Of a DNA stretch of 64,000 bases, positions 22,079 through 30,610 are shown piece by piece. The DNA lies in contig NZ_JACHNP010000001.1 of the NCBI RefSeq assembly GCF_014206815.1, positions 1-64,000 of the forward strand. The letters are read 5' to 3'. Position numbers and translations under genes: made by a program. The stretch comes from Xanthomonas sp. F10. GTDB lineage: Bacteria > Pseudomonadota > Gammaproteobacteria > Xanthomonadales > Xanthomonadaceae. The notes beneath the pieces were generated by a model that had not been told where the DNA came from, did not search any database, and saw only the letters and a list, made by a program, of their open reading frames with translations. Each line of letters starts with the position of its first letter. Position 1 is the first letter of the stretch.

Positions 22079-22475
22079 GAAGTGCAATGAGTTTCGATGT
22101 AACAAAGAGATGCATACCTCACTTTTGTTGCGCTGCAGCATGGCGAGACGCCAAACTTGGCAAATCCAGAGCACATTTTTGGCTCTCGCGCGACACATCG
22201 GCAAGAACACGGGACAGCGGATACGGACAGACGGCGTGGTCTGCGGGACACCCCTGCGCGTCAGGATGGCCACGGAATGTCAGGGGAGCGGACGCTTTCG
22301 GAGAGACCGGGAGGCGGCGGCACAGAGAAGAGGCGCCGAGGCGCGAGAGACGCTCCAGCGCACCGCGGCGGCTACCGCCGGCGAAGGCCGACGACATGTC
22401 GCCGGACCATGCGCCACGGCGCGGATCCGTCCGCCAGGGCCGCCGACGGCCACCCTGGCGTCGGACACGGCAGGC

Positions 22476-23576
22476 TCAGCCCAGCCGCACCAGCCAGCCG
22501 TGGCGATCGGCGACGCGGCCGTACTGGATGTCGGTCAGTTCCTGGCGCAGCGACAGGGTCACCGGGCCGGTCGGGGCGGTCAGGTCGCCGACCTCAAAAT
22601 CCTTGCCCTTGAGCTGGCCGATCGGGGTCACCACCGCGGCGGTGCCGCAGGCGAAGACCTCGGCGATCTCGCCCGAGGCCACGCCGTCGCGCCACTCGTC
22701 GATGCTCACCTGCCGCTCCACCACCTGCATGCCGCGGTCGCGGGCCAGTTGCAGGATGCTGTCGCGGGTGATGCCTTCCAGGATGCTGCCCGACAGTGCC
22801 GGGGTGACCAGGCTGCCGTCGCGCATCACCAGGAACACGTTCATGCCACCCAGTTCCTCGATGTACTTGCCCTCGACCGGGTCGAGGAACAGCACCTGCG
22901 AGCAGCCCTGCGCCTGCGCCTGCTGCTGCGGCAGCAGCGAGGCGGCGTAGTTGCCGCCGCACTTGGCCGCGCCGGTGCCGCCCTTGGCGGCGCGCGCGTA
23001 GTCGGTGGACAGCCAGATCGCCACCGGCGCCACGCCCTTGGCGAAGTAGGCGCCGGCCGGGCTGGCGATGACGTAGTAGCCGGCCTTCTGCGCGGCGCGC
23101 ACGCCCAGGAACGCTTCGTTGGCGATCATGAACGGACGGAAGTACAGGCTGGTCTCCGGCGCCGACGGCACCCACGCCGCGTCGACCGCGATCAACTGCC
23201 GCAGCGACTCCACGAACAGCTCCACCGGCAGTTCCGGCAGCGCCAGGCGCTGCGCCGAGCGCTGCAGGCGCTTGCCGTTGGCCTCCGGGCGGAAGGTCCA
23301 GATCGAGCCGTCGGCATGGCGGTAGGCCTTGATGCCTTCGAAGATCTCCTGGCCGTAATGCAGCACCGAGGCGGCCGGGTCCAGCGCCAGCGGGCCGTAG
23401 GCACGCACTTCGGCGTCGTGCCAGCCCTGCTCGCGGCTCCATTCGATGGCGACCATGTGGTCGGTGAAATAGTTGCCGAAGCCCGGCGCGGCGAGGATCT
23501 GCGCGCGCGCCTCGGCGCTGCGCGCGGCGGTGGACGGGATCAGGCGGAACTGCGTGGACGGCTCGGTAGCGGACAC
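22476..23576 (-). CDS. ilvE: Branched-chain amino-acid aminotransferase
   Basis: PLP enzyme for the last step of Val, Leu and Ile synthesis. The 366-aa length, longer than the 309-aa E. coli form, and the motifs FGNYFTDHM, FEGIKAYRH, AKCGGNYAASLLPQ (the PLP Lys is in the GAAKCGGNYA block) and ELGGMNVF mark the group II (eukaryote-like) branch. The start is a GTG with AGGAATTC eight bases upstream; no ATG fits. It stands alone, next to sufT on the same strand. Confidence 0.94.
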   Translation of the reverse strand: MSATEPSTQFRLIPSTAARSAEARAQILAAPGFGNYFTDHMVAIEWSREQGWHDAEVRAYGPLALDPAASVLHYGQEIFEGIKAYRHADGSIWTFRPEANGKRLQRSAQRLALPELPVELFVESLRQLIAVDAAWVPSAPETSLYFRPFMIANEAFLGVRAAQKAGYYVIASPAGAYFAKGVAPVAIWLSTDYARAAKGGTGAAKCGGNYAASLLPQQQAQAQGCSQVLFLDPVEGKYIEELGGMNVFLVMRDGSLVTPALSGSILEGITRDSILQLARDRGMQVVERQVSIDEWRDGVASGEIAEVFACGTAAVVTPIGQLKGKDFEVGDLTAPTGPVTLSLRQELTDIQYGRVADRHGWLVRLG

Positions 23577-23684
23577 CGGGAATTCCTGTGGTAGTCGAGG
23601 GATGGCCAGGGCCGCTGCGTCGTGGCGACGGCAGCGGCGGCGCCCGATCGGGCTCCGCACGACGCGCGAGGCGTCGCGCGCGGG

Positions 23685-24236
23685 TCAGAGCATGCCGGTT
23701 TCCAGGCGCGCGGCCTCGGACATCATATGCCGGCCCCATGGCGGATCGAACACCAGCTCGACGTCGGCTTCGGCCACCGTCGGGATCATCTCCAGCTTGC
23801 TGCGCACGTCGTCGACCAGGATCTCGCCCATGCCGCAGCCGGGCGCGGTCAGGGTCATCTTGACATCGACGGTGCGCTGGCCATCGTCGCGCGCGTGCAT
23901 GGTCACGTCGTAGATCAGCCCAAGATCGACGATGTTGAACGGGATCTCGGGGTCGAAGCAGGTGCGCAGCTGTTGCCAGATCAGGGCCTCGACCTGCTCG
24001 TCGCCGGCGTCCTCGGGCAGTTCCAGCCCTGGCGGCGGCTCCTTGCCGATGGCGTCGCCGTCCTTGCCGGCGATGCGGAACAGGTTGCCCTCCACGAACA
24101 CCGTGTAGCTGCCGCCCAGGGCCTGGGTGATGTAGCCGTAGCTGCCGGCCGGCAGGGTCACCGCGTCGCCCTGCGGCACCATCACCGCCGCGCAATCGCG
24201 TTCGAATTGGACAGGTTCGCTGCTGCGTGAGTACAT
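23685..24236 (-). CDS. sufT: Putative Fe-S cluster assembly protein SufT
   Basis: A 183-aa SufT-type protein that helps mature Fe-S proteins. The N-terminal 90 residues (VPQGDAVTLPAGSYGYITQA) are the SufT-specific part; the second half is a MIP18/DUF59 domain with CFDPEIPFNIVDLGLIYDV and the conserved Cys in TAPGCGMGE. It lies 108 bases upstream of ilvE on the same strand; the other suf genes are not in the window. Confidence 0.92.
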   Translation of the reverse strand: MYSRSSEPVQFERDCAAVMVPQGDAVTLPAGSYGYITQALGGSYTVFVEGNLFRIAGKDGDAIGKEPPPGLELPEDAGDEQVEALIWQQLRTCFDPEIPFNIVDLGLIYDVTMHARDDGQRTVDVKMTLTAPGCGMGEILVDDVRSKLEMIPTVAEADVELVFDPPWGRHMMSEAARLETGML

Positions 24237-24341
24237 GGGGGCGATATGGGGCCAGGCCCCGCCGGTGCAAGTCGTGCAGTTTATCCGAGTGCGCGGGGCG
24301 CGCGCCGGAAGTATCCTGTACGTCTTCTCCGGGAACATCGA

Positions 24342-24761
24342 ATGCCGCCTTCCTCCACGCCGGCCAGGCCCTCGCACTGGCTGTGGCCCCTGCTGCTCGC
24401 CATGGGCTGTTTCACCGCGCTGATCGCCTGGTTGCTGGTGGCGCTGTCGCTGGGTCGCCAGGCCGGCTGGATGGCCGTGGTGGTGGCGCTGGAGATCGCC
24501 TGGATGCTGCGCCTGGGCAACCTGCCGCGCGGCCCGCTGCGCATCGCCGTGGCGATGCTGGCCACGGTGCTGGTGATCGTCGCCGCCAACTGGGGCATCG
24601 CCGCCGCGCAGATGGGCGCGGGCCTGGGCCTGAACGTGTGGGACTCGTCGCTGAAGATGGGTGCCCACTACGCCTGGACCCTGACCCGGCTGGCCAACAG
24701 CCCCGGCGATCTGCTGTGGCTGGGCATCGGCGTGGCCACCGCGTATTTCAGCGCGCGCTGA
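24342..24761 (+). CDS. Small integral membrane protein of unknown function
   Basis: A 139-aa protein with four predicted membrane helices, beginning WLWPLLLAMGCFTALIAWLL and followed by GWMAVVVALEIAWMLRL, LRIAVAMLATVLVIVAANWG and LLWLGIGVATAYFSAR. The loop NVWDSSLKMGAHYAWTL is the best conserved-looking part. It is divergent from sufT with 105 bases between the starts. I do not recognise a named family. Confidence 0.75.
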   Translation: MPPSSTPARPSHWLWPLLLAMGCFTALIAWLLVALSLGRQAGWMAVVVALEIAWMLRLGNLPRGPLRIAVAMLATVLVIVAANWGIAAAQMGAGLGLNVWDSSLKMGAHYAWTLTRLANSPGDLLWLGIGVATAYFSAR

Positions 24762-24917
24762 GCCGAGGCCCCCGGGTCGCGGCGGATGCCGCTGTTGGGG
24801 CGATGACGGTCTCGCAGGGAACGCCCTAGCCGATTCTTCGCGAAGCGCGGCGTTTGCAGGCGCGGCGCCTGTCCCCTTTTGCGGGATCAGCTACGGCAGG
24901 CCTTACCGGTAACGCCT

Positions 24918-24940
24918 GTCGCGGCTGAAGCCGCTCCTAC
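24918..24940. repeat. Single GCTCCTAC repeat arm
   Basis: One 23-base arm in the GTCGCGGCTGAAGCCGCTCC-TAC orientation, between the small membrane protein and the 3' end of pntB, which converge here. Confidence 0.85.
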
Positions 24941-24966
24941 GGTTCCTGCAGCCGCCCTGCACCGGC

Positions 24967-26547
24967 TCAATGCCCGCCTCCGTCCAGCGCCTTCAGTTCG
25001 CTGACCAGGGCCCCGGCGGCCTCGGCGCCGTCGCCATAGAGCATCCGGGTGTTGTCGGCATAGAACAGCGCGTTCTCGATGCCGGCGAAGCCGGTGCCCT
25101 TGCCGCGCTTGATCACGACGACGTTCCTGGACTTGACCACGTCCAGGATCGGCATGCCGTAGATCGGGCTGGCCGGATCGGTCCTGGCCACCGGATTGAC
25201 CACGTCGTTGGCGCCGATCACCAGCGACACGTCGATGCTGGCGAACTCGGGGTTGATGTCGTCCATGTCGGCGATCAGGTCGTAGGGCACGCCGGCCTCG
25301 GCCAGCAGCACGTTCATGTGCCCAGGCATGCGCCCGGCCACCGGGTGGATCGCGAACTTGACCTTGACCCCGCGTTCGATCAGCCGCTGCGCCAACTCCC
25401 AGATCTTGTGCTGGGCCTGCGCCACCGCCATGCCGTAGCCGGGCACGATCACCACGCGCTCGGCATAGGCCATCATCGCCGCCACGTCGCCGGCCTCGAT
25501 CGGCTTCTGGCTGCCGGCGATCGCCTGCGCCTGGCCGCCGCCACCGAAGTTGGAGAACAGCACGCCGCGGATCGGCCGGTTCATCGCCTTGGCCATCAGC
25601 CGGGTCAGCAGGATGCCGGCCGCGCCGACCATCATGCCGGCGATGATCAGCGCCTCGTTGCCGAGCACGTAACCTTCGAACGCCACCGCCAGGCCGGTGA
25701 AGGCGTTGTACAGCGAGATCACCACCGGCATGTCGGCGCCGCCGATCGGCAGCGTCATCAGCACGCCCAGGGCCAGCGCCAGCACGAAGAACAACACGAT
25801 CGCCAGCGGACTGAGGCTGGTCGCGGCCCAGGCGCCCACGCCCAGCATCGCCACGCACACCAGCAGGTTGAACGCCTGCTGCGCGGGGAAGGTGACGCGC
25901 TTGTCCAGGCGGCCGTCGAGCTTGGCCCAGGCAACGATCGAGCCGGACAGCGACACCGCGCCGATCGCCGAGCCGATCACCGCCAATGCGAGCGTCGTCG
26001 CATCGGGCTGGCGCGCGGCCAGCGCGGCGATCGCGGCCTCGCTCCAGTGCGTGGTATCGCGGCGCATCAGGAACGAGAAGCGCAGCAGTTCCACCGCGCC
26101 GATCGCCGCCGCCGAGCCGCCGCCCATGCCGTTGTACAGCGCGACCATCTGCGGCATGTCGGTGATCGCCACCTTCTTGGCCGAGATCCACGCTGCGGCG
26201 GTGCCGAGCACGATCGCCAGCACGATCAGCGGCAGGTTGTGCAGGCCCGGCAGCAGGAAGGTGGCGGCGGTCGCCAGCAGCATGCCGAAGCCGGCCCAGC
26301 GGATGCCGCTGCGCGCGGTCCTGGGCGAAGCCATGCGCTGCAGGCCGAGCAGGAACAGGGTAGCGGCGACCAGGTAGCTGCTCTTGATCAGGATCGGCAA
26401 CAGTTCCATCAGCAGGCGTGCTCCGAAAAAGGACATCTGCCCGAGCGGCAGCAGGTGGGAGAGAACGCCCGAGGCGATGCCGAGCAGCAGCGCGGGCAGG
26501 GCGACGGCGGCCAGCGCCGCGACGATGCGCGGATGCCGCGCATTCAA
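24967..26547 (-). CDS. pntB: NAD(P) transhydrogenase subunit beta
   Basis: Membrane subunit of the proton-translocating transhydrogenase that makes NADPH from NADH. The 526-aa protein has about nine helices in residues 40-300, including the conserved ITDMPQMVALYNGMGGGSAA and PIGGADMPVVISLYNAFTGLA, and a C-terminal NADP(H)-binding domain (VIVPGYGMAVAQAQHK, HPVAGRMPGHMNVLLAEA, VIGANDVVNP). The start given is a TTG overlapping the pntA2 stop (TTGA), which adds an extra N-terminal helix; MSFFGAR at codon 38 (base 26436) is an alternative that gives the usual family length. Confidence 0.92.
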   Translation of the reverse strand: MNARHPRIVAALAAVALPALLLGIASGVLSHLLPLGQMSFFGARLLMELLPILIKSSYLVAATLFLLGLQRMASPRTARSGIRWAGFGMLLATAATFLLPGLHNLPLIVLAIVLGTAAAWISAKKVAITDMPQMVALYNGMGGGSAAAIGAVELLRFSFLMRRDTTHWSEAAIAALAARQPDATTLALAVIGSAIGAVSLSGSIVAWAKLDGRLDKRVTFPAQQAFNLLVCVAMLGVGAWAATSLSPLAIVLFFVLALALGVLMTLPIGGADMPVVISLYNAFTGLAVAFEGYVLGNEALIIAGMMVGAAGILLTRLMAKAMNRPIRGVLFSNFGGGGQAQAIAGSQKPIEAGDVAAMMAYAERVVIVPGYGMAVAQAQHKIWELAQRLIERGVKVKFAIHPVAGRMPGHMNVLLAEAGVPYDLIADMDDINPEFASIDVSLVIGANDVVNPVARTDPASPIYGMPILDVVKSRNVVVIKRGKGTGFAGIENALFYADNTRMLYGDGAEAAGALVSELKALDGGGH

Positions 26548-26855
26548 TCCTTCGCCTTGGTCTTGGCGGCGTCCGGCTTGCTGGACTTGAACATGTCCAG
26601 CATGCGCTCGGTCACCACGTAGCCGCCGGCGGCGTTGCCGGCGCCGAGCAGCACCGCGACGAAGCCGATGGCTTTTTCCAGCGTCGTGTCGGCATGGCCC
26701 AGCACCACCATCGCGCCGATCAGGACGATGCCGTGGATGAAGTTGGAACCGGACATCAGCGGGGTGTGCAGGATCACCGGCACCCGCGAGATGATCACAT
26801 GCCCGGCAATGGCCGCCAGCATGAAGATGTACAAGGCCACGAACCCGTCGCTCAT
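26544..26855 (-). CDS. pntA2: NAD(P) transhydrogenase subunit alpha, part 2
   Basis: A 103-aa membrane subunit with three helices: GFVALYIFMLAAIAGHVII, GSNFIHGIVLIGAMVVLGHA and AIGFVAVLLGAGNAAGGYVV. The motif RVPVILHTPLMSGSNFIHGI is diagnostic for the membrane part of the alpha chain. The protein is separate from the NAD-binding alpha1 (at 29014-30093), as in the three-gene Rhodospirillum type. GGGAG lies 11 bases before the ATG. It is coupled to pntB. Confidence 0.93.
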   Translation of the reverse strand: MSDGFVALYIFMLAAIAGHVIISRVPVILHTPLMSGSNFIHGIVLIGAMVVLGHADTTLEKAIGFVAVLLGAGNAAGGYVVTERMLDMFKSSKPDAAKTKAKD

Positions 26856-27020
26856 CGCACTGTTCTCCCGGGCGCCGCGCCCGTCCGCCGCATCATAACC
26901 ACGTGCTGAACCGCTGTGCGATGCCGCCCTGCCGTTGCGCGGAGGCGCCGGGCGATGGCCGGTCAACCGCGACCGCCGCGGCGCGTTTACCACGTCATCC
27001 CCCTGCCAGGAAGCTAAGCT

Positions 27021-27596
27021 GTGCTGGTGAGCACGCCTGCCCTCGCCCCGCCGTCGACCGATGCCGATGCCGAACAACGCCCGCTGCCGGCGTCGCTGGA
27101 CGCGTTCCTGGCCGAGATCGGGCCGCGCGCGTTCCGCTTCGCCGAAGCCGGCCTGCGCCAGCGCGAGGACGCACTGGATGCGGTGCAGGACGCGATGATC
27201 AAGCTGCTGGCCTACCGCGAGCGCCCGGCGCAGGAGTGGACGCCGCTGTTCTGGAGCATCCTGCGCCGGCGCATCATCGACCTGCAGCGTCGCCGCAACT
27301 TCCGCCTGCGTTTCTGGGCACCGAACAGCGAGCGCGACGCGGACAGCCCGCCGGACTGGGCCGACGACGGCCCCAATCCGTCCGAGCAGCACGAGCGCCG
27401 CCAGACCCACGCGCGGCTGGTGACGGCGCTGCGTGCACTGCCGGCCCGGCAGCGCGAGGCCTTCACCCTGCGCGTGCTGGAAGAGCTGGACGTGGCCACC
27501 ACCGCACGCGCGATGGGCTGCTCGGAAGGCTCGGTAAAAACCCATCTGTCGCGCGCCCGCGAGGCGCTGCAGAAACATCTGGAGGACGTCCGATGA
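27021..27596 (+). CDS. ECF-type RNA polymerase sigma factor
   Basis: A 191-aa sigma-70-family factor with region 2 in residues 25-95 (DALDAVQDAMIKLLAYRERP, LRRRIIDLQRRRNFRLRFW) and region 4 in 135-187 (LPARQREAFTLRVLEELDVA then CSEGSVKTHLSRAREAL). The acidic linker (PPDWADDGPNPSEQHERR) is seen in the Xanthomonadaceae members of the group. The start is a GTG, ten bases after AGGAAG. The next gene overlaps by ATGA and looks like its anti-sigma factor. Confidence 0.92.
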   Translation: MLVSTPALAPPSTDADAEQRPLPASLDAFLAEIGPRAFRFAEAGLRQREDALDAVQDAMIKLLAYRERPAQEWTPLFWSILRRRIIDLQRRRNFRLRFWAPNSERDADSPPDWADDGPNPSEQHERRQTHARLVTALRALPARQREAFTLRVLEELDVATTARAMGCSEGSVKTHLSRAREALQKHLEDVR

Positions 27597-27988
27597 CATC
27601 CGATCCCACCCGCTCCGCGGACTTCGACGCGCGCCTGCGCGCGGTCCATCAGACTGGCCTACAGGCCCTGCCCGCGCCGACCCTGGCGCGACTGCGTGCG
27701 GCGCGCCAGCAGGCCAGCCAGACGCACACGGCACCGGGCCGTCGCTGGGGCTGGCTGCTGGCGGCGGTGCCGGCGCTGCTCGGTGCGGCGCTGGGCGTGC
27801 ACCTGTTGCTGCGCCCTGCCCCGTCGGTACCGACCACCACCGCCAGCATCGCTGCCGGCACGCCCGCGATCGCGAGCACGCCGGCAGGCGCGGGCGCCGA
27901 TACCGACCAGGCCGCGACCGCGATGCTGGACGAAAACCCCGACCTATACCTGTGGCTGGGCTCCGATACCTCGCTGGCAATGGAATGA
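27593..27988 (+). CDS. Small membrane-anchored protein, likely anti-sigma factor
   Basis: A 131-aa protein with a soluble N-terminal part (FDARLRAVHQTGLQALPAPT, about residues 1-48) and a single membrane helix (WGWLLAAVPALLGAALGVHL), then a Thr/Ala-rich periplasmic tail ending in NPDLYLWLGSD. The layout (cytoplasmic sigma-binding segment, one helix) and the ATGA coupling to the sigma gene suggest an anti-sigma factor, but no zinc HXXXCXXC motif is present. It is coupled to the DUF3106 gene by another ATGA. Confidence 0.75.
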   Translation: MTSDPTRSADFDARLRAVHQTGLQALPAPTLARLRAARQQASQTHTAPGRRWGWLLAAVPALLGAALGVHLLLRPAPSVPTTTASIAAGTPAIASTPAGAGADTDQAATAMLDENPDLYLWLGSDTSLAME

Positions 27989-28491
27989 ACCCGATGACTC
28001 GCCTGATCCGTCTCTCCCTGGCGCTGGCGCTGCTGGCCGGCAGCGTCGTCCCGGTCGCTCTTGCCGCCCCGCCCCCGCCGGGACCGCCACCGCCACCTGC
28101 CGCCGACCGCGACGACGACGCCGGCCCACCGCTGCCCGACTGGGAACACCTGAGCCCGCAGCAGCGCGAGTTGCTGATCGCGCCGCTGCGCCAGCGCTGG
28201 AACGACATCCCGCAGCAACGCCGGCGCATGTTCGAGCACGCGCAGCGCTGGCAGTCGATGACCCCGGAGCAACGCGACCAAGCGCGCAAGGGTGCGCGTC
28301 GCTACGAGGACATGAGCCCGCAACAGCGCGAGAAAGCGCGGGTGCTGTTCGACCGCATGCGGGCGCTGCCGCCGGAGCAGCGCAAGGCGCTGCGCGACCG
28401 CTGGGAAGCGATGACGCCGGCGCAACGCGCCGCCTGGATCCGCGCCAATGCCGGCCCGGACAACCGGCCGCCGCCCGATGCGTCCAGGTAA
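27985..28491 (+). CDS. DUF3106 periplasmic protein with six P-x-QR repeats
   Basis: A 168-aa protein with a signal peptide (MTRLIRLSLALALLAGSVVP, cleavage after ALA) and a Pro-rich stretch (residues 35-47). The mature part repeats a short motif of the form [LMI]xPxQR about every 20 residues: LSPQQREL, IPQQRRR, MTPEQRDQ, MSPQQREK, LPPEQRKA and MTPAQRAA, typical of DUF3106. The pattern recalls the LTxxQ repeats of the Spy/CpxP periplasmic chaperones, so a role in envelope stress sensing is plausible. Third gene of the sigma operon. Confidence 0.85.
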   Translation: MNPMTRLIRLSLALALLAGSVVPVALAAPPPPGPPPPPAADRDDDAGPPLPDWEHLSPQQRELLIAPLRQRWNDIPQQRRRMFEHAQRWQSMTPEQRDQARKGARRYEDMSPQQREKARVLFDRMRALPPEQRKALRDRWEAMTPAQRAAWIRANAGPDNRPPPDASR

Positions 28492-28590
28492 GCGGGCAGC
28501 GCACGCCGGTCGAGACTTGCTGCGCATGCCGCGCGGCGCATCGTCGTGTGCCGCGGGCAATGGCCTCCAGCGAAGATCGCAGGACAACCC

Positions 28591-28655
28591 GTAGGAGCGG
28601 CTTCAGCCGCGACGGCGTTCCCGGTAAAGCCCGTCGCGGCGGAAGCCGCTCCTAC
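28591..28655. repeat. Paired GCTCCTAC inverted repeat
   Basis: GTAGGAGCGGCTTCAGCCGC-GAC (28591-28613) faces GTCGCGGCGGAAGCCGCTCC-TAC (28633-28655) across a 19-base spacer, giving a 23-bp stem with one mismatch. It lies about 100 bases after the DUF3106 stop codon and may terminate that operon. The 522-base gene-free stretch 28492-29013 otherwise holds only the next element. Confidence 0.9.
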
Positions 28656-28818
28656 ATGGAACAGCAGCCTGCGAGGTGCTGGATCAAGTTGCCTACAATG
28701 CCGCCTGCTGGCTCGCCCGGTGTAAGGACACGGACATCAGTGCCTGGAGTCCAGCCAGACGCAAGCTGCTGCGCGGAGACCCGCGCGTCTAAAGCGATCG
28801 TCGAACGGCACGCTCTTT

Positions 28819-28884
28819 GTGGGAGCAACGTCAGGCGCGACGGGCTGTACCGGGAACGCCGGTCGCGGCTGAAGCCGCTCCTAC
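28819..28884. repeat. Paired GCTCCTAC repeat, one arm diverged
   Basis: A diverged left arm (GTGGGAGCAACGTCAGGCGC, 28819-28844 with following bases) and an intact right arm GTCGCGGCTGAAGCCGCTCC-TAC (28862-28884), arranged as in the element at 28591-28655. It lies about 130 bases from the pntA1 3' end. Confidence 0.8.
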
Positions 28885-29013
28885 AGGCATAACGTCGATA
28901 GACACCAGAGCGGCAGGTCGACTGCGAACCAGCCAACAGACGCGCCGGCGAAAGAAGGCGACCGCGTCACTGCTGTCCCCACTCTCACCGGGTCAACGCC
29001 CCGCAACGCCGAC

Positions 29014-30093
<1,080 letters not shown>

Positions 30094-30428
30094 GCGATTC
30101 CCCGTGCCTTGCCCGTCGTCCGCGCCGATCCTACAGGGTCCGCACGCCAGGTGGAGGCGCGCCGCTCGCCTGGCAGGCGTCGGTGGACAGGCGCGCTGGC
30201 GATGCGGACGCGATGGCATCCCCTGCGGGTCGCGTCGGTGCAGGCGCATGGCCGAGTCGGATGTGACGCGGCTTGCCAGGAACCGCGCATCGCCGAATGC
30301 GATGAGCAACGTGGATCGATGGTGCGCAGGCGCGGCGTCAGCCGCGACCGGCAGAGCGAGAAAACCCGGCGCGCCGGAGGCAACCTCCTAGAGCTAGGCA
30401 ATGCCCGCGGATAGGATCGGTTTGAGTT

Positions 30429-30476
30429 GCGACGGGCATTGCCGGGAATGCCCGTCGCGGCTGAAGCCGCTCCTAC
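30429..30476. repeat. GCTCCTAC repeat with a 12-bp hairpin
   Basis: GCGACGGGCATT (30429-30440) and AATGCCCGTCGC (30447-30458) form a 12-bp stem with a 6-base loop; the right arm continues into the standard repeat arm ending in GCTCCTAC (30454-30476). The rest of the 517-base gene-free stretch 30094-30610 shows nothing recognisable. Confidence 0.8.
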
Positions 30477-30610
30477 GATCACGATGGCCTGTCGGCTAAC
30501 AGCCGACAAAAGGCATCGTTCGTGATGCGCTGACACCGCCAATTCGGGCAGCGAGTTGCGCGTGACACGTGCGACGCCACCGCAGCGACGCCGGCGCCCC
30601 GCAACGTCCC

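Noticed and set aside
22434-22460. GCCAGGG/CCCTGGC stem downstream of ilvE as a terminator
   Set aside because: The loop is long and no T-run follows in the ilvE direction; kept only as a possible weak structure.
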